Counted from the stretch's first letter, positions 17,251 to 25,018 are shown. The stretch: DNA of 28,369 nt from Clostridiales bacterium UBA1701 (GCA_002320035.1 DCJL01000013.1:1-28369); one strand, 5' to 3'. Notes: a model not told the origin generated them from the letters alone. A program made the numbers and translations.

Positions 17251-18350
17251 CAGCGTATCCTGCCCTTCTCCACAAAAAGCACTCTGCCGCCGGTTCTCCT
17301 GGATATTCCCTCGTCCTCGCAGCAGGTTATGAGAGTCTGACCCCCGCCTATACGATTGAGTACAAATTCCTGCCTTTTTACATCCAGTTCCGAGAGCACG
17401 TCGTCCAGCAGCAAAATGGGGTATTCCCCGGTTTCGGCCAGAAAAATTTCTCTCTCGGCAAGCTTTATCGACAGCGCCGCTGTTCTTGTCTGGCCCTGGG
17501 AAGCAAAGCTCCTGGCCGGACGGCCGTTTATGCTTATCTCCAAATCGTCCTTATGTGCCCCGGTGAGACACTGGCCGCTTTCAAGCTCTGCCTGGCGGTG
17601 TTTTTCCTGATGCTCGCAGATATCGTAATATATCTCCCGCGCGGGGGCGGCTGGATCTCTTACGCTGCTGACGGTGCAATATTTTATATCCAGTTTTTCT
17701 CCCTCGCCGGAAAACTCCCTGTGAATGGGCGGGGCGGCGGCGTTGAGTCGGGCCGCGAAAGCCGCCCGGTAGCGGATTATATTGGCGGATGCCCTGCACA
17801 TGCCGTCGGAAAATTCGTCCAGCGTGTCGAGCAGGGATGGTTTTTCCCGCCAGTCTTTTAAAATTCTGGTTTTATGCTCATAAAGACGGTTGAACTCTGT
17901 AAGAATTTCTGCATAGCGAGGCCGTATCTGGCAGATGGCATTGTCCATCAGCCGCCGCCGGACAGCCGCGCCTTCTTTTATCAGATTCAGATCGTCCGGG
18001 CAGAACAAAACCGCGTTTATCGTCTCCGACAGTTCGGAGCCTGTCTTTTTTACGCCGTTTACCAGAATTTTTTTTGCCGTTCCCGGCCGCAGGCGGATAT
18101 TTACCGTCTGTTTTCTGTCATGGCTCTCTATATCAGCCAAAATGTCTGCCGAGGAAAAACCGAAGCCAACAAGCTCCCTGTCAAACCTTGTCCTGAAACT
18201 GCGCCCGCAGGAGAGCATATACACGCTCTCCAGAAGATTTGTCTTTCCTTGGGCGTTCTGGCCGGAAATTACATTGGTCCCCGGGTCAAATTCCGCGGTT
18301 TCGAACTCATAGTTTCGAAAACCGCTGAGAGCGATCTTTTCAACTCTCAT
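17250..18350 (-). CDS. recF: DNA replication and repair protein RecF
   Basis: An SMC-like ATPase that loads RecA at single-strand gaps with RecO and RecR. Walker A is GQNAQGKT (residues 30-37), the ABC-type signature is SQGQTRTAALSIKLAE, and Walker B is ILLLDDVLSELD with the D-loop. The protein is 366 residues, normal for the family. Its ATG overlaps the S4 gene stop by 4 bases (ATGA), and its stop overlaps remB by one base, so it is coupled on both sides. No key residue appears lost. Confidence 0.97.
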   Translation of the reverse strand: MRVEKIALSGFRNYEFETAEFDPGTNVISGQNAQGKTNLLESVYMLSCGRSFRTRFDRELVGFGFSSADILADIESHDRKQTVNIRLRPGTAKKILVNGVKKTGSELSETINAVLFCPDDLNLIKEGAAVRRRLMDNAICQIRPRYAEILTEFNRLYEHKTRILKDWREKPSLLDTLDEFSDGMCRASANIIRYRAAFAARLNAAAPPIHREFSGEGEKLDIKYCTVSSVRDPAAPAREIYYDICEHQEKHRQAELESGQCLTGAHKDDLEISINGRPARSFASQGQTRTAALSIKLAEREIFLAETGEYPILLLDDVLSELDVKRQEFVLNRIGGGQTLITCCEDEGISRRTGGRVLFVEKGRIR

Positions 18351-18568
18351 TTTTTCTCGACTTCCAGCCGGTACCCGTCAAAGGCCACCTTGTCTCCCGG
18401 ATAGATTTTTTTGCCCCGCATGGTGCAGACCTCTCCGTTGACGGAAACCATCCCCTCGCTTATCGCATACTTGGCCTCGCCTCCGGTTCCCACCAGCGCG
18501 GCATATTTAAGCAAAGAGTCCAGTTTTATAAAATCCGTCTCTATGCTTATTTTTTCCACATTTTTCAT
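18347..18568 (-). CDS. yaaA: S4 domain RNA-binding protein (YaaA-like)
   Basis: A 73-residue protein made almost entirely of one S4 domain, visible as IKLDSLLKYAALVGTGGEAK, then GMVSVNGEVCTMRGKKIYPGD. It sits in the conserved slot between dnaN and recF occupied by B. subtilis yaaA (rlbA), an S4 protein linked to ribosome assembly. The start at 18568 is three bases before the dnaN stop boundary and uses a GGGGG ribosome site inside the dnaN 3' end. The RNA target is not evident. Confidence 0.92.
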   Translation of the reverse strand: MKNVEKISIETDFIKLDSLLKYAALVGTGGEAKYAISEGMVSVNGEVCTMRGKKIYPGDKVAFDGYRLEVEKK

Positions 18569-18571
18569 ATA

Positions 18572-19684
18572 TCAGTCCCCCGCCCGAAGCCGAACCGGAA
18601 GAATCATGTAGGTAAAACCGTCGCTTCCATCGCTGGCCTCTATGATGCAGGGAGATGAGGCGGTGTTCAGGCAGATATTGAGCAGATCTTTTCCGGCAGC
18701 TTTTAATGCGTCCATTAGATAACGGTCGTTAAATCCGATTTCAAGGCCTTCTCCGCTGCCCTCGCAGGTGCAGATGTCTTCCGCCTTGCCGATCGGGGTG
18801 ACGCAGAGAAGATCAATGCTTCCGTCGTTGAAGTTCATGCGCACGGGGCTGCTGTTTTTTTCGCTTACGATCAGGGCTACTCTGTCAATGCTTGCCATAA
18901 GCTCGGTCCGTTCCACCTGGAGCTTATACCGGAAGCTGTCCGGAATGGACTTTCTGTAATTAAGAAATTCTCCCTCAAGCCTTCTGGAAATAAGTACCGT
19001 TTCTCCAATGGAAAAAGAGATATGTTTTGCGCCGACAGCAATTTCCACAGCTTCTTCCTCATCGGTGCAGATACGCTCAATATCCGAAAGGGCGGAACCG
19101 GGAACAACAAAGCTGCAATTTTCCATTTTTGCGCTTTCCAGTTTTTCCCGGCGCTTTGCCAGCCTGTATCCATCCACAGATACGAGCGTCAGCTCATCCC
19201 CTTCTATTTCAAAGAGAGTCCCTGTGTAAATTGGCCGCACGTCATTGTCTGAAACGGCAAATATGGTTTGATTGATCATGCTTCGAAGTATTTTTTGAGG
19301 CAGCGAGATATTGTTGAGCCCATCTACCACCGGCATTTCGGGGTAGTCGTCGGCGCTGATGCCCATAAAATTAAACTCGCTTTTGCCGCATTTTACGTTT
19401 ACATTGTTGCTCTCGTCTGCTGTGACAGTGACAATTCCATCCGGCAGGCGGCGGATCATCTCGCCGAAGAAACGGGCGCCCAGTACAATGGACCCCGGTT
19501 TGGCTATGTCGGCGGGAAAGGAAGTGTATATTCCTTCCTTCAGGTCGTACCCTGTGATTTTTACACTGGAACCGGCTTCTATCAGCAGGCCCTCCAGAGC
19601 AGGAATCGGGCTTTTGGAGGCGGCGGCTCTTGATGCGGTCGCGCAGGCATTTTGGAGAAGGTATTTTTCACAAGAGAATTTCAT
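18572..19684 (-). CDS. dnaN: DNA polymerase III beta subunit (sliding clamp)
   Basis: The ring clamp that tethers DNA polymerase III and other partners to DNA. The ATG at 19684 is set by AAGGAGG eight bases upstream; a longer open frame reaching 19852 would extend into the origin and has no ribosome site. The product is 370 residues, normal length, starting MKFSCEKYLLQNA and ending MILPVRLRAGD, matching the family end near the hydrophobic partner-binding pocket. The 233-base gap to dnaA upstream looks like oriC, and the S4 gene follows directly. Confidence 0.97.
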   Translation of the reverse strand: MKFSCEKYLLQNACATASRAAASKSPIPALEGLLIEAGSSVKITGYDLKEGIYTSFPADIAKPGSIVLGARFFGEMIRRLPDGIVTVTADESNNVNVKCGKSEFNFMGISADDYPEMPVVDGLNNISLPQKILRSMINQTIFAVSDNDVRPIYTGTLFEIEGDELTLVSVDGYRLAKRREKLESAKMENCSFVVPGSALSDIERICTDEEEAVEIAVGAKHISFSIGETVLISRRLEGEFLNYRKSIPDSFRYKLQVERTELMASIDRVALIVSEKNSSPVRMNFNDGSIDLLCVTPIGKAEDICTCEGSGEGLEIGFNDRYLMDALKAAGKDLLNICLNTASSPCIIEASDGSDGFTYMILPVRLRAGD

Positions 19685-19733
19685 TGTTTTTCCTCCTTGT
19701 AAGAGAACTCTTTCATCAATCAATAAATAAATC

Positions 19734-19760
19734 TTATTATTCTTGTAGTTGTTGTAGTAG
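19734..19760 (+). other. DnaA-trio-like triplet tract
   Basis: Nine consecutive triplets on the plus strand (TTA TTA TTC TTG TAG TTG TTG TAG TAG). Read 3' to 5' they give GAT GAT GTT GTT GAT and so on, close to the 3'-GAT-5' DnaA-trio described for bacterial unwinding elements. Three of nine match exactly and the rest vary. The tract is 10 AT-only bases from the DnaA box at 19771; the usual GC-rich spacer is missing. Confidence 0.5.
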
Positions 19761-19770
19761 AAAAAATTTT

Positions 19771-19779
19771 TGTGGAAAA
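19771..19779 (+). other. DnaA box, one mismatch
   Basis: TGTGGAAAA on the plus strand (TTTTCCACA on minus) differs from consensus TGTGGATAA at one base. It borders the trio-like tract. Confidence 0.6.
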
Positions 19780-19813
19780 CTTGATAAAAGCCTTGAAAAC
19801 ACAAGCTTTTATT

Positions 19814-19822
19814 TGTGGAGAG
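19814..19822 (+). other. Weak DnaA box
   Basis: TGTGGAGAG differs from TGTGGATAA at two bases. It shares the TGTGGA core with the neighbouring boxes. Confidence 0.35.
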
Positions 19823-19842
19823 AAATGTTTGAAATTTTTCGG

Positions 19843-19851
19843 CTTTCCACA
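19843..19851 (-). other. Weak DnaA box, opposite orientation
   Basis: CTTTCCACA on the plus strand differs from TTATCCACA at two bases. It is the only box in the gap oriented opposite to the others. Confidence 0.35.
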
Positions 19852-19907
19852 TGGAGAGGGAGCTGAAAAAGCATTAACACAGAGCTTTCGTAAATTCAAC
19901 AGCCATT

Positions 19908-19916
19908 TGTGGAAAA
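19908..19916 (+). other. DnaA box, one mismatch, next to the dnaA stop
   Basis: TGTGGAAAA, the same variant as at 19771-19779, one base from the dnaA stop codon. The repeated variant suggests a preferred local box sequence. Confidence 0.55.
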
Positions 19917-19917
19917 C

Positions 19918-21225
19918 TCAGACGGTGTTTATATTGGATGTAATGTCTCTCACGGTGCCCGCCATGTCCGGATCCGTCTTTAAAAGATCTTCAACCTTGC
20001 GGATGGAGCTGAGCACGGTGGCATGATTTCTGTCCTCATATTCTGCGCCGATATCCTTAAGAGAGAGATTGGTAAGCGAGCGCATAAGGTACATGGATAC
20101 CTGTCTTGCTATGGCTGTGTTTTTGGAGCGGTTTTGGCCTCTCAGATCCTCCTCTTTCAAAGAGTAATAGCGGGAGGTTTCCCTGATGATGCGCTCCGGG
20201 GTGGGAATGGATATGCCTATGCGGATTACGTCCTTTATGGCGCGCTTCACAGAGTCAATGGTAATGATGTCGTCCAATATCTCTTTGTATGCCGTCAGAC
20301 GCTTTATCACACCTTCCAATTGCCGGATATTTGCGGTTATGTTTGAGGCGATATATTCCACCGCGTCGTCCGAGAGAATGAGCCCGAGCTGAGCCGCCTT
20401 ATTGCGGGTAATGGCCATGCGCGTCTCCAGATCCGGAGGCTGAATGTCCGCCATGAGGCCGCCTTCAAAGCGGGTGCGCAGCCGGTCGTCCAGAAGGGAC
20501 ATCTCCAGAGGGGGACGGTCGGAGGTGATAACGATCTGATGCCCGGCCTCATAAATGTTATTGAAGGTATGAAAGAACTCGTTCTGGGTCTGCTGTTTGC
20601 CGGCAATAAACTGTATATCGTCCACCAAAAACAAATCCACATTCCGGTATTTTGTTCTGAATTCCTCGGCGGTCCCGTCTTTAATGGATTTTACGAGCTG
20701 AATAGTGAATTCGTCTCCCTTTACATAGGCGATCTTCCGGTTTGGCTCCCGCTCATGTATCGCCTGGCCTATGGCCAGCAGAAGATGGGTTTTTCCCAGT
20801 CCTGAATTGCCGTAGATAAAGAGAGGATTGTAGGTTTTTCCCGGCCGTTCCGCCACGGCAACGGCGGCGGCGTGGGCAAATTTATTGGAGTTTCCTACGA
20901 TGAAGCGGTCGAAGGTGTAGCCGGCCATTTCGGGAAGGCTGTTTTCCTCTTTCTTTTTTGAAACAAAATCGTTTATCTCATCCCCTGCCAGAACAATAAG
21001 GTCAAAGTCACAGGAAAAAAGGTCTGACAGGGCGGCCTTTATTGTTTCCCCAAAACGGGAGACGATGATGCTGCGTTTGAAATCCGTGCTCGTGTGCAGC
21101 ACCAGGCGGCAGTCTTCAATTTCAACCGGCTCACAGTCTGAAAACCAGGTCGTGATCGCGGTGGGCGTTAGCTGGCCGGAGAGAATTTTTATAATTTCGT
21201 TCCATATATCCATGAGTGAGTTCAT
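19918..21225 (-). CDS. dnaA: Chromosomal replication initiator protein DnaA
   Basis: The ATP-dependent initiator that binds DnaA boxes and opens oriC. The protein is 435 residues. Domain I spans about 1-80 and a short linker follows. The AAA+ domain has Walker A GNSGLGKTH (139-147), Walker B LVDDIQF (200-206) and arginine finger Arg252. The DNA-binding domain IV covers about 340-435. Two signature changes stand out: the finger motif reads RFEGGL where the family has RFEWGL, and the domain IV signature reads DRNHATV where most have GRDHTTV (Asn400 and Ala402 at the E. coli Asp433 and Thr435 positions). The start has GAGAGG eight bases upstream, and a strong promoter precedes it. Confidence 0.97.
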   Translation of the reverse strand: MNSLMDIWNEIIKILSGQLTPTAITTWFSDCEPVEIEDCRLVLHTSTDFKRSIIVSRFGETIKAALSDLFSCDFDLIVLAGDEINDFVSKKKEENSLPEMAGYTFDRFIVGNSNKFAHAAAVAVAERPGKTYNPLFIYGNSGLGKTHLLLAIGQAIHEREPNRKIAYVKGDEFTIQLVKSIKDGTAEEFRTKYRNVDLFLVDDIQFIAGKQQTQNEFFHTFNNIYEAGHQIVITSDRPPLEMSLLDDRLRTRFEGGLMADIQPPDLETRMAITRNKAAQLGLILSDDAVEYIASNITANIRQLEGVIKRLTAYKEILDDIITIDSVKRAIKDVIRIGISIPTPERIIRETSRYYSLKEEDLRGQNRSKNTAIARQVSMYLMRSLTNLSLKDIGAEYEDRNHATVLSSIRKVEDLLKTDPDMAGTVRDITSNINTV

Positions 21226-21264
21226 TTCGGATACCTCTCAAAACACAATATTCCTAACTTTATC

Positions 21265-21293
21265 AGTATACCAAAAAAAGCAGGTTTTTGCAA
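21265..21293 (-). promoter_or_regulatory. dnaA promoter
   Basis: On the minus strand TTGCAA (21288-21293) and TATACT (21265-21270) are 17 bases apart, with TGG before the -10 forming an extended -10. The predicted leader is about 33 bases. No DnaA box is seen here, so autoregulation by DnaA is not supported at this promoter. Confidence 0.75.
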
Positions 21294-21350
21294 GATATAA
21301 ATATAATATAGTAGAGACTTAAACGCAGTGCGGCTTTCAGAAATATGAAA

Positions 21351-21417
21351 AAACTGTCGTTCCCTGCCTGATAAAGGAGCCTGCCTCAGGCTTTTCTGTG
21401 TTCGGGAATGACAGTTT
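21351..21417 (-). terminator. Nested hairpin terminator downstream of mscL
   Basis: The outer arms AAACTGTCGTTCCC (21351-21364) and GGGAATGACAGTTT (21404-21417) pair over 14 positions with one G-T pair. Inside, AGCCTG (21378-21383) pairs with CAGGCT (21387-21392). On the minus strand the 3' arm runs into TTTTTT, so it ends mscL transcripts eight bases past the stop and shields the dnaA promoter. Confidence 0.8.
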
Positions 21418-21425
21418 ATGTTATA

Positions 21426-21875
21426 TCAATTGTTTTTCTTTTTGAGTTCCTCAAGAATCTGTGCCAAAAGCTCATCCGTGCCTGGTTTTGGCTCCTCGGG
21501 CGGAATTTCAGCTTCTTCCTTTTTCTTTTCCATGAGTGTATGGGCTTTATTGAAGCCCTTTACTATGAGGAATACCACCAGGGCGATCAGAATAAAGTCA
21601 AGAACAGTACCAATAAAACTGCCAAAGCCAATAGTTATCGCCTCGGCAACGACCTCGCCGTTTACAATTTCTGCCGGGCGTACCACGAGGTTTAAGACGC
21701 TCATATCCCTTGTGCCGCAGATCCAACTGATAAAAGGCATGAGAAGATCATTGACAAGAGAGCTTGTTATTTTTCCGAATGCACCGCCCACAATAACGCC
21801 CACGGCCATATCAAGCACGTTGCCGCGCATAATAAAGGCCCGAAATTCATTTATTAAGCCTCTTCCTTTTTTCAT
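21426..21875 (-). CDS. mscL: Large-conductance mechanosensitive channel MscL
   Basis: A membrane channel that opens under high tension to release solutes during osmotic downshock. The protein is 149 residues. The conserved first helix NVLDMAVGVIVGGAFGKI is clear, the second helix is GTVLDFILIALVVFLIVKGFN, and the cytoplasmic C-terminal helix LLAQILEELKKK ends the protein. AAGGA precedes the ATG at 21875, a rather long 12 bases upstream. It follows serS by 15 bases and ends at a strong terminator. Confidence 0.95.
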   Translation of the reverse strand: MKKGRGLINEFRAFIMRGNVLDMAVGVIVGGAFGKITSSLVNDLLMPFISWICGTRDMSVLNLVVRPAEIVNGEVVAEAITIGFGSFIGTVLDFILIALVVFLIVKGFNKAHTLMEKKKEEAEIPPEEPKPGTDELLAQILEELKKKNN

Positions 21876-21890
21876 TTTTCGGGATTCCTT

Positions 21891-23195
21891 TCAATTTTTG
21901 GGAATAAGAACCTGTCTTCCATCCATATAAGGATGCAGGACGGCGGGAATGGTAACGCTGCCATCGGCCTGGAGATGATTTTCAAGAAAGGCGATGAGCA
22001 TTCTTGGAGGAGCGACCACGGTATTGTTGAGAGTATGGGGAAGATAAGTTTTTCCGTCCTGGCCTTTTACGCGCATACGGAGCCTTCTGGCCTGCGCATC
22101 GCCCAAATTTGAGCAGGAACAGACTTCAAAATACTTTTTCTGCCGGGGGGACCAAGCTTCAATGTCACAGGATTTTACTTTTAAATCCGCCAGATCGCCG
22201 GAGCAGCATTCCAACTGGCGAACAGGGATTTCAAGGCTGCGGAACAGGGCAACGGAGAAGCGCCACATCTTTTCATACCAGTCCATGGAGTCTTCGGGAC
22301 GGCAGACTACGATCATTTCCTGTTTTTCAAACTGGTGGATGCGGTAAACACCTCGTTCCTCAATGCCGTGGGCGCCTTTTTCCTTGCGGAAGCAGGGAGA
22401 ATAGCTGGTCAGCGTCTGGGGAAGCTTTTCCTCGGGGATGATCTGGTCAATGAACTTGCCGATCATGGAATGCTCAGAGGTGCCGATAAGATAGAGGTCT
22501 TCTCCCTCTATCTTATACATCATTGCGTCCATGTCCGTCTGGCTCATAACGCCTTCGACTACATTGCCATGAATCATAAAGGGAGGAATGCAGTAAGTGA
22601 AGCCTTTGTCTATCATAAAATCCCGGGCATAGGCGAGAACCGCAGAGTGAAGCCGGGCAATATCTCCCATAAGATAATAAAAGCCATTGCCGGAAACTCT
22701 GCCTGCGGCGTCCATGTCCACGCCGTCAAAGCGCTCCATAATCTCCGTGTGATAGGGAATTTCAAAATCGGGCACAGCGGGCTCACCGAAGCGCTCCACT
22801 TCCACATTGGCGCTGTCATCGGGGCCGATGGGAACGGAGGAATCTATAATATTGGGTATGGTCAGCATAATGACCCGGATGCGCTGGGAGTATTCCTCCT
22901 CAAGCTTTTCAAGTTCTGCCAGGCGTTCGGCATTTGCCTTTACCTGAGCCTTGATGGCTTCGGCCTCCTGCAGCTTTGTGGGATCCTTTTTTGCCTGTCC
23001 CATGAGCATGCCGATCTGCTTTGAAAGGCTGTTTCGGCTGGCCCTGAGATCACTGGCCTCTGTTATCGCGGCCCGGTTTTTTGCGTCCAGGTCCAAAAGC
23101 TCGTCTACCAGGGGAAGCTTGGCGTCCTGAAACTTTTTCTTTATGTTCTCACGAACCGCGTCCGGGTTTTCTCTTATGAACTTAATGTCCAGCAT
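21891..23195 (-). CDS. serS: Seryl-tRNA synthetase
   Basis: A class II synthetase that charges tRNA-Ser. The N-terminal helical arm for the tRNA long variable arm is at about 30-105. Motif 2 is visible as SPCFRKEKGAHGIEERGVYRIHQFEK, split here as SPCFRKEKGAHG and RGVYRIHQFEK. Motif 3 near residue 390 reads TLNNTVVAPPRMLIAFLEN rather than the common TLNGSGLAVGRTLVALLEN; the catalytic Arg is kept. The protein is 434 residues. AGGAG precedes ATG at 23195. It lies 31 bases after parB, which leaves no space for a T-box leader, so it probably depends on the parAB transcript. Confidence 0.97.
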   Translation of the reverse strand: MLDIKFIRENPDAVRENIKKKFQDAKLPLVDELLDLDAKNRAAITEASDLRASRNSLSKQIGMLMGQAKKDPTKLQEAEAIKAQVKANAERLAELEKLEEEYSQRIRVIMLTIPNIIDSSVPIGPDDSANVEVERFGEPAVPDFEIPYHTEIMERFDGVDMDAAGRVSGNGFYYLMGDIARLHSAVLAYARDFMIDKGFTYCIPPFMIHGNVVEGVMSQTDMDAMMYKIEGEDLYLIGTSEHSMIGKFIDQIIPEEKLPQTLTSYSPCFRKEKGAHGIEERGVYRIHQFEKQEMIVVCRPEDSMDWYEKMWRFSVALFRSLEIPVRQLECCSGDLADLKVKSCDIEAWSPRQKKYFEVCSCSNLGDAQARRLRMRVKGQDGKTYLPHTLNNTVVAPPRMLIAFLENHLQADGSVTIPAVLHPYMDGRQVLIPKN

Positions 23196-23226
23196 GATTT
23201 TTCTCCTGTCTCCTGTATTCAGATAT

Positions 23227-24111
23227 TTATTTTCCTCGGATTTTCATTAGCTGCTCTATGAGCGTTTCCCTGTCGTCTGCGCCGTAAAATTCAAGCTCTA
23301 TGCGGCCGGCTTTTCTCCCGTTTATAAGCTTTACCTTTCGGCCAAGCTGCCGGCTGAGCTGGTTTGCGATCTCAGCGGAATAGTCAACGCGGATTTTATC
23401 ACTTTTTTCTTCCTCTTTGACCGCATTTTGCCGCTCTTTTATAATACTACCGGCCAGTTGCTCGGTTTTTCTGACAGAGAGGGATTTTTTTATAACCTGA
23501 TTTGCCGCGTCAAGCTGTTTTTCCCTGTCGTCAATACTGACGAGTGCCCTGGCGTGTCCTGCGGAGAGGCTTCCCTTTTCCACCAGCTCCAGCACGGCAG
23601 GGCTCAGATTCAAAAGCCGCAGCGCATTTGCAATGGCGGGCCGTGAGCGGCCAACGCTTTTTGCCGTTTCTTCCTGAGTCAGGCCGTAATCCTCCATCAG
23701 TGTGCGGTAGCCTTTGGCTTCCTCTATTGGATTCAGATCCTCCCTCTGAAGATTTTCCACCAGCGCCAGCTCTGCCGTGCGCCGATCGTCCGCTTCAATG
23801 ACACGAACAGGAATTTCCCTGAGCCCAGCCAGCCTGGATGCCCGCCAACGGCGCTCTCCGGCAATGATCTGATAGTATCCTGTATCGAGCCTGCGCACGA
23901 CCACTGGCTGAATCAGCCCAAACTGGGAGATCGAGTCCGCCAAATCCCGCAGAGCTTCCTGGTCAAAATATTCTCTTGGCTGCTCTGCCCGGGGTTCAAC
24001 CTTGCTTATGGGCAGGGTAAGAAGCTGAGAATCCAGTTCTTCCTCATAGTTATTTGCTCCAAAAAGAACGTCAAGCCCTGTGCCAAGTCCTTTTTTCTCC
24101 TTTGCTGCCAT
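23227..24111 (-). CDS. parB: Chromosome partitioning protein ParB (Spo0J)
   Basis: A CTP-dependent DNA clamp that loads at parS and spreads, organising the origin for segregation. The N-terminal KGLGTGLDVLFG (7-18) matches the ParA-stimulating peptide. CTPase motifs are GERRWRAS (85-92) and ENLQREDL (119-126). The helix-turn-helix is at 145-167 (TQEETAKSVGRSRPAI), and the C-terminal dimer domain is at about 245-294. All are intact. The protein is 294 residues. AAGGAGGG overlaps the parA stop nine bases upstream of ATG. No Noc paralogue is in the window. Confidence 0.97.
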   Translation of the reverse strand: MAAKEKKGLGTGLDVLFGANNYEEELDSQLLTLPISKVEPRAEQPREYFDQEALRDLADSISQFGLIQPVVVRRLDTGYYQIIAGERRWRASRLAGLREIPVRVIEADDRRTAELALVENLQREDLNPIEEAKGYRTLMEDYGLTQEETAKSVGRSRPAIANALRLLNLSPAVLELVEKGSLSAGHARALVSIDDREKQLDAANQVIKKSLSVRKTEQLAGSIIKERQNAVKEEEKSDKIRVDYSAEIANQLSRQLGRKVKLINGRKAGRIELEFYGADDRETLIEQLMKIRGK

Positions 24112-24120
24112 TGTCCCTCC

Positions 24121-24879
24121 TTATCCCTCACACCGGGCGATGAATTCCTCCGCCAGCGCCATGTATGCTTTGCTTCCTTTATTCTGCCGGTCATAGGCCA
24201 CGCCGGGAATTCCGTGGCTTGGGGCTTCGGACAGACGGATGCTGCGGGGAATAACGGTGTCATAGACCTTTCCGGTCAGAAACTTTCTCAGCTCATTTGC
24301 CACCTGGGTGGTGAGATTTGCCCGGGCGTCATACATGGTAAGCACGATTCCCTCCACTTCCAGCCGCCGGTTCAGCCGCCGGGAGCACATTTTTATGCTT
24401 GTCATCAAATCCGCAATTCCTTCCAGCGCATAGTATTCGCACTGCATGGGAACCAACACGCTGTCAGCCGCTACAAGTGCGTTCACCGTAAGCAGCTCCA
24501 GAGACGGCGGACAATCCAGAAAAATATAGTCATAGTCGCTGAAAAGAGACATCAGTGCCTCTTTGAGAACATATTCCCGCCTCTCTGTTCCAATCAACTC
24601 CACTGAAGCCGCGGCCAGTTCCTTTCCCGTGGGGATCACATCGCCGTAATTGGTATGTACAATGCATTCCTGCACGGATGCATCATTTATCAGCAGGTCA
24701 TAAGTGTTTGGCCGGCGGCTTTTGGAAACGCCCATTCCGGAGCTGGCGTTTCCCTGTGGATCGCAGTCTGCCATTAACGTTCTGCGGCCCAGCATAGTCA
24801 GGGCGGCGCAGAGATTTACGCAGGTAGTAGTTTTCCCAACCCCGCCCTTTTGATTTGCGATTGCAATGATTTTTGCCAT
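24121..24879 (-). CDS. parA: Chromosome partitioning ATPase ParA (Soj)
   Basis: A Walker-type ATPase that moves origins with ParB and, in Bacillus, also controls DnaA. The deviant Walker A is KGGVGKTT (11-18) in MAKIIAIANQKGGVGKTTT, and IFLDCPP carries the Walker B-type aspartate. The protein is 252 residues, typical of chromosomal Soj and lacking the long N-terminal domain of plasmid ParA. ATG at 24879 follows GGGAG by eight bases; the longer frame to 24939 would cross the promoter. Two parS sites lie upstream. Confidence 0.97.
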   Translation of the reverse strand: MAKIIAIANQKGGVGKTTTCVNLCAALTMLGRRTLMADCDPQGNASSGMGVSKSRRPNTYDLLINDASVQECIVHTNYGDVIPTGKELAAASVELIGTERREYVLKEALMSLFSDYDYIFLDCPPSLELLTVNALVAADSVLVPMQCEYYALEGIADLMTSIKMCSRRLNRRLEVEGIVLTMYDARANLTTQVANELRKFLTGKVYDTVIPRSIRLSEAPSHGIPGVAYDRQNKGSKAYMALAEEFIARCEG

Positions 24880-24910
24880 GTTTTTTCTCCCTGCATTCAT
24901 CAGTGAAAAT

Positions 24911-24939
24911 ATTATAGCAGTATCCCATGGCAATTTCAA
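24911..24939 (-). promoter_or_regulatory. parA promoter abutting a parS site
   Basis: On the minus strand TTGAAA (24934-24939) and TATAAT (24911-24916) are 17 bases apart, with a leader of about 24 bases. The -35 box ends exactly where the parS site at 24940 begins, so ParB bound there could affect polymerase binding. Confidence 0.75.
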
Positions 24940-24955
24940 TGTTTCACATGAAACA
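24940..24955. other. parS site 1 (centromere-like ParB site)
   Basis: TGTTTCACATGAAACA differs from the consensus TGTTTCACGTGAAACA only at one central base. A 14-base palindrome AAACAAATTTGTTT (24951-24964) overlaps its right end. Confidence 0.85.
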
Positions 24956-24987
24956 AATTTGTTTTTTTGAACGCGGAAAAATTGAAA

Positions 24988-25003
24988 AGTTTCACGTGAA
25001 ACA
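24988..25003. other. parS site 2
   Basis: AGTTTCACGTGAAACA contains the perfect 14-base core GTTTCACGTGAAAC and differs from consensus only at the first base. Its centre is 48 bases from that of site 1, and it lies 15 bases from the gpr stop. Confidence 0.9.
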
Positions 25004-25018
25004 TATAAAAACAGAAGC

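Larger units (their letters stand above)
19685..19917. other. Probable replication origin (oriC) between dnaA and dnaN
   Basis: A 233-base non-coding, AT-rich gap in the place that serves as oriC or its dnaN-proximal half in many Firmicutes. It holds two DnaA boxes one mismatch from consensus and two weaker ones. Directly dnaN-ward of the box at 19771-19779 lies a triplet-periodic tract like the DnaA-trio, then an AT-rich stretch (about 19711-19740) that could open first. The gap upstream of dnaA shows no comparable boxes, so this is the better candidate. Function is inferred from position and motifs. Confidence 0.7.

Noticed and set aside
19685..19852. N-terminal extension of dnaN into the dnaA-dnaN gap
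   Set aside because: The family N-terminus and AAGGAGG fix the start at 19684; the extension would cross the origin.
23196..23226. Possible T-box riboswitch before serS
   Set aside because: The gap is only 31 bases, far too short for a T-box.
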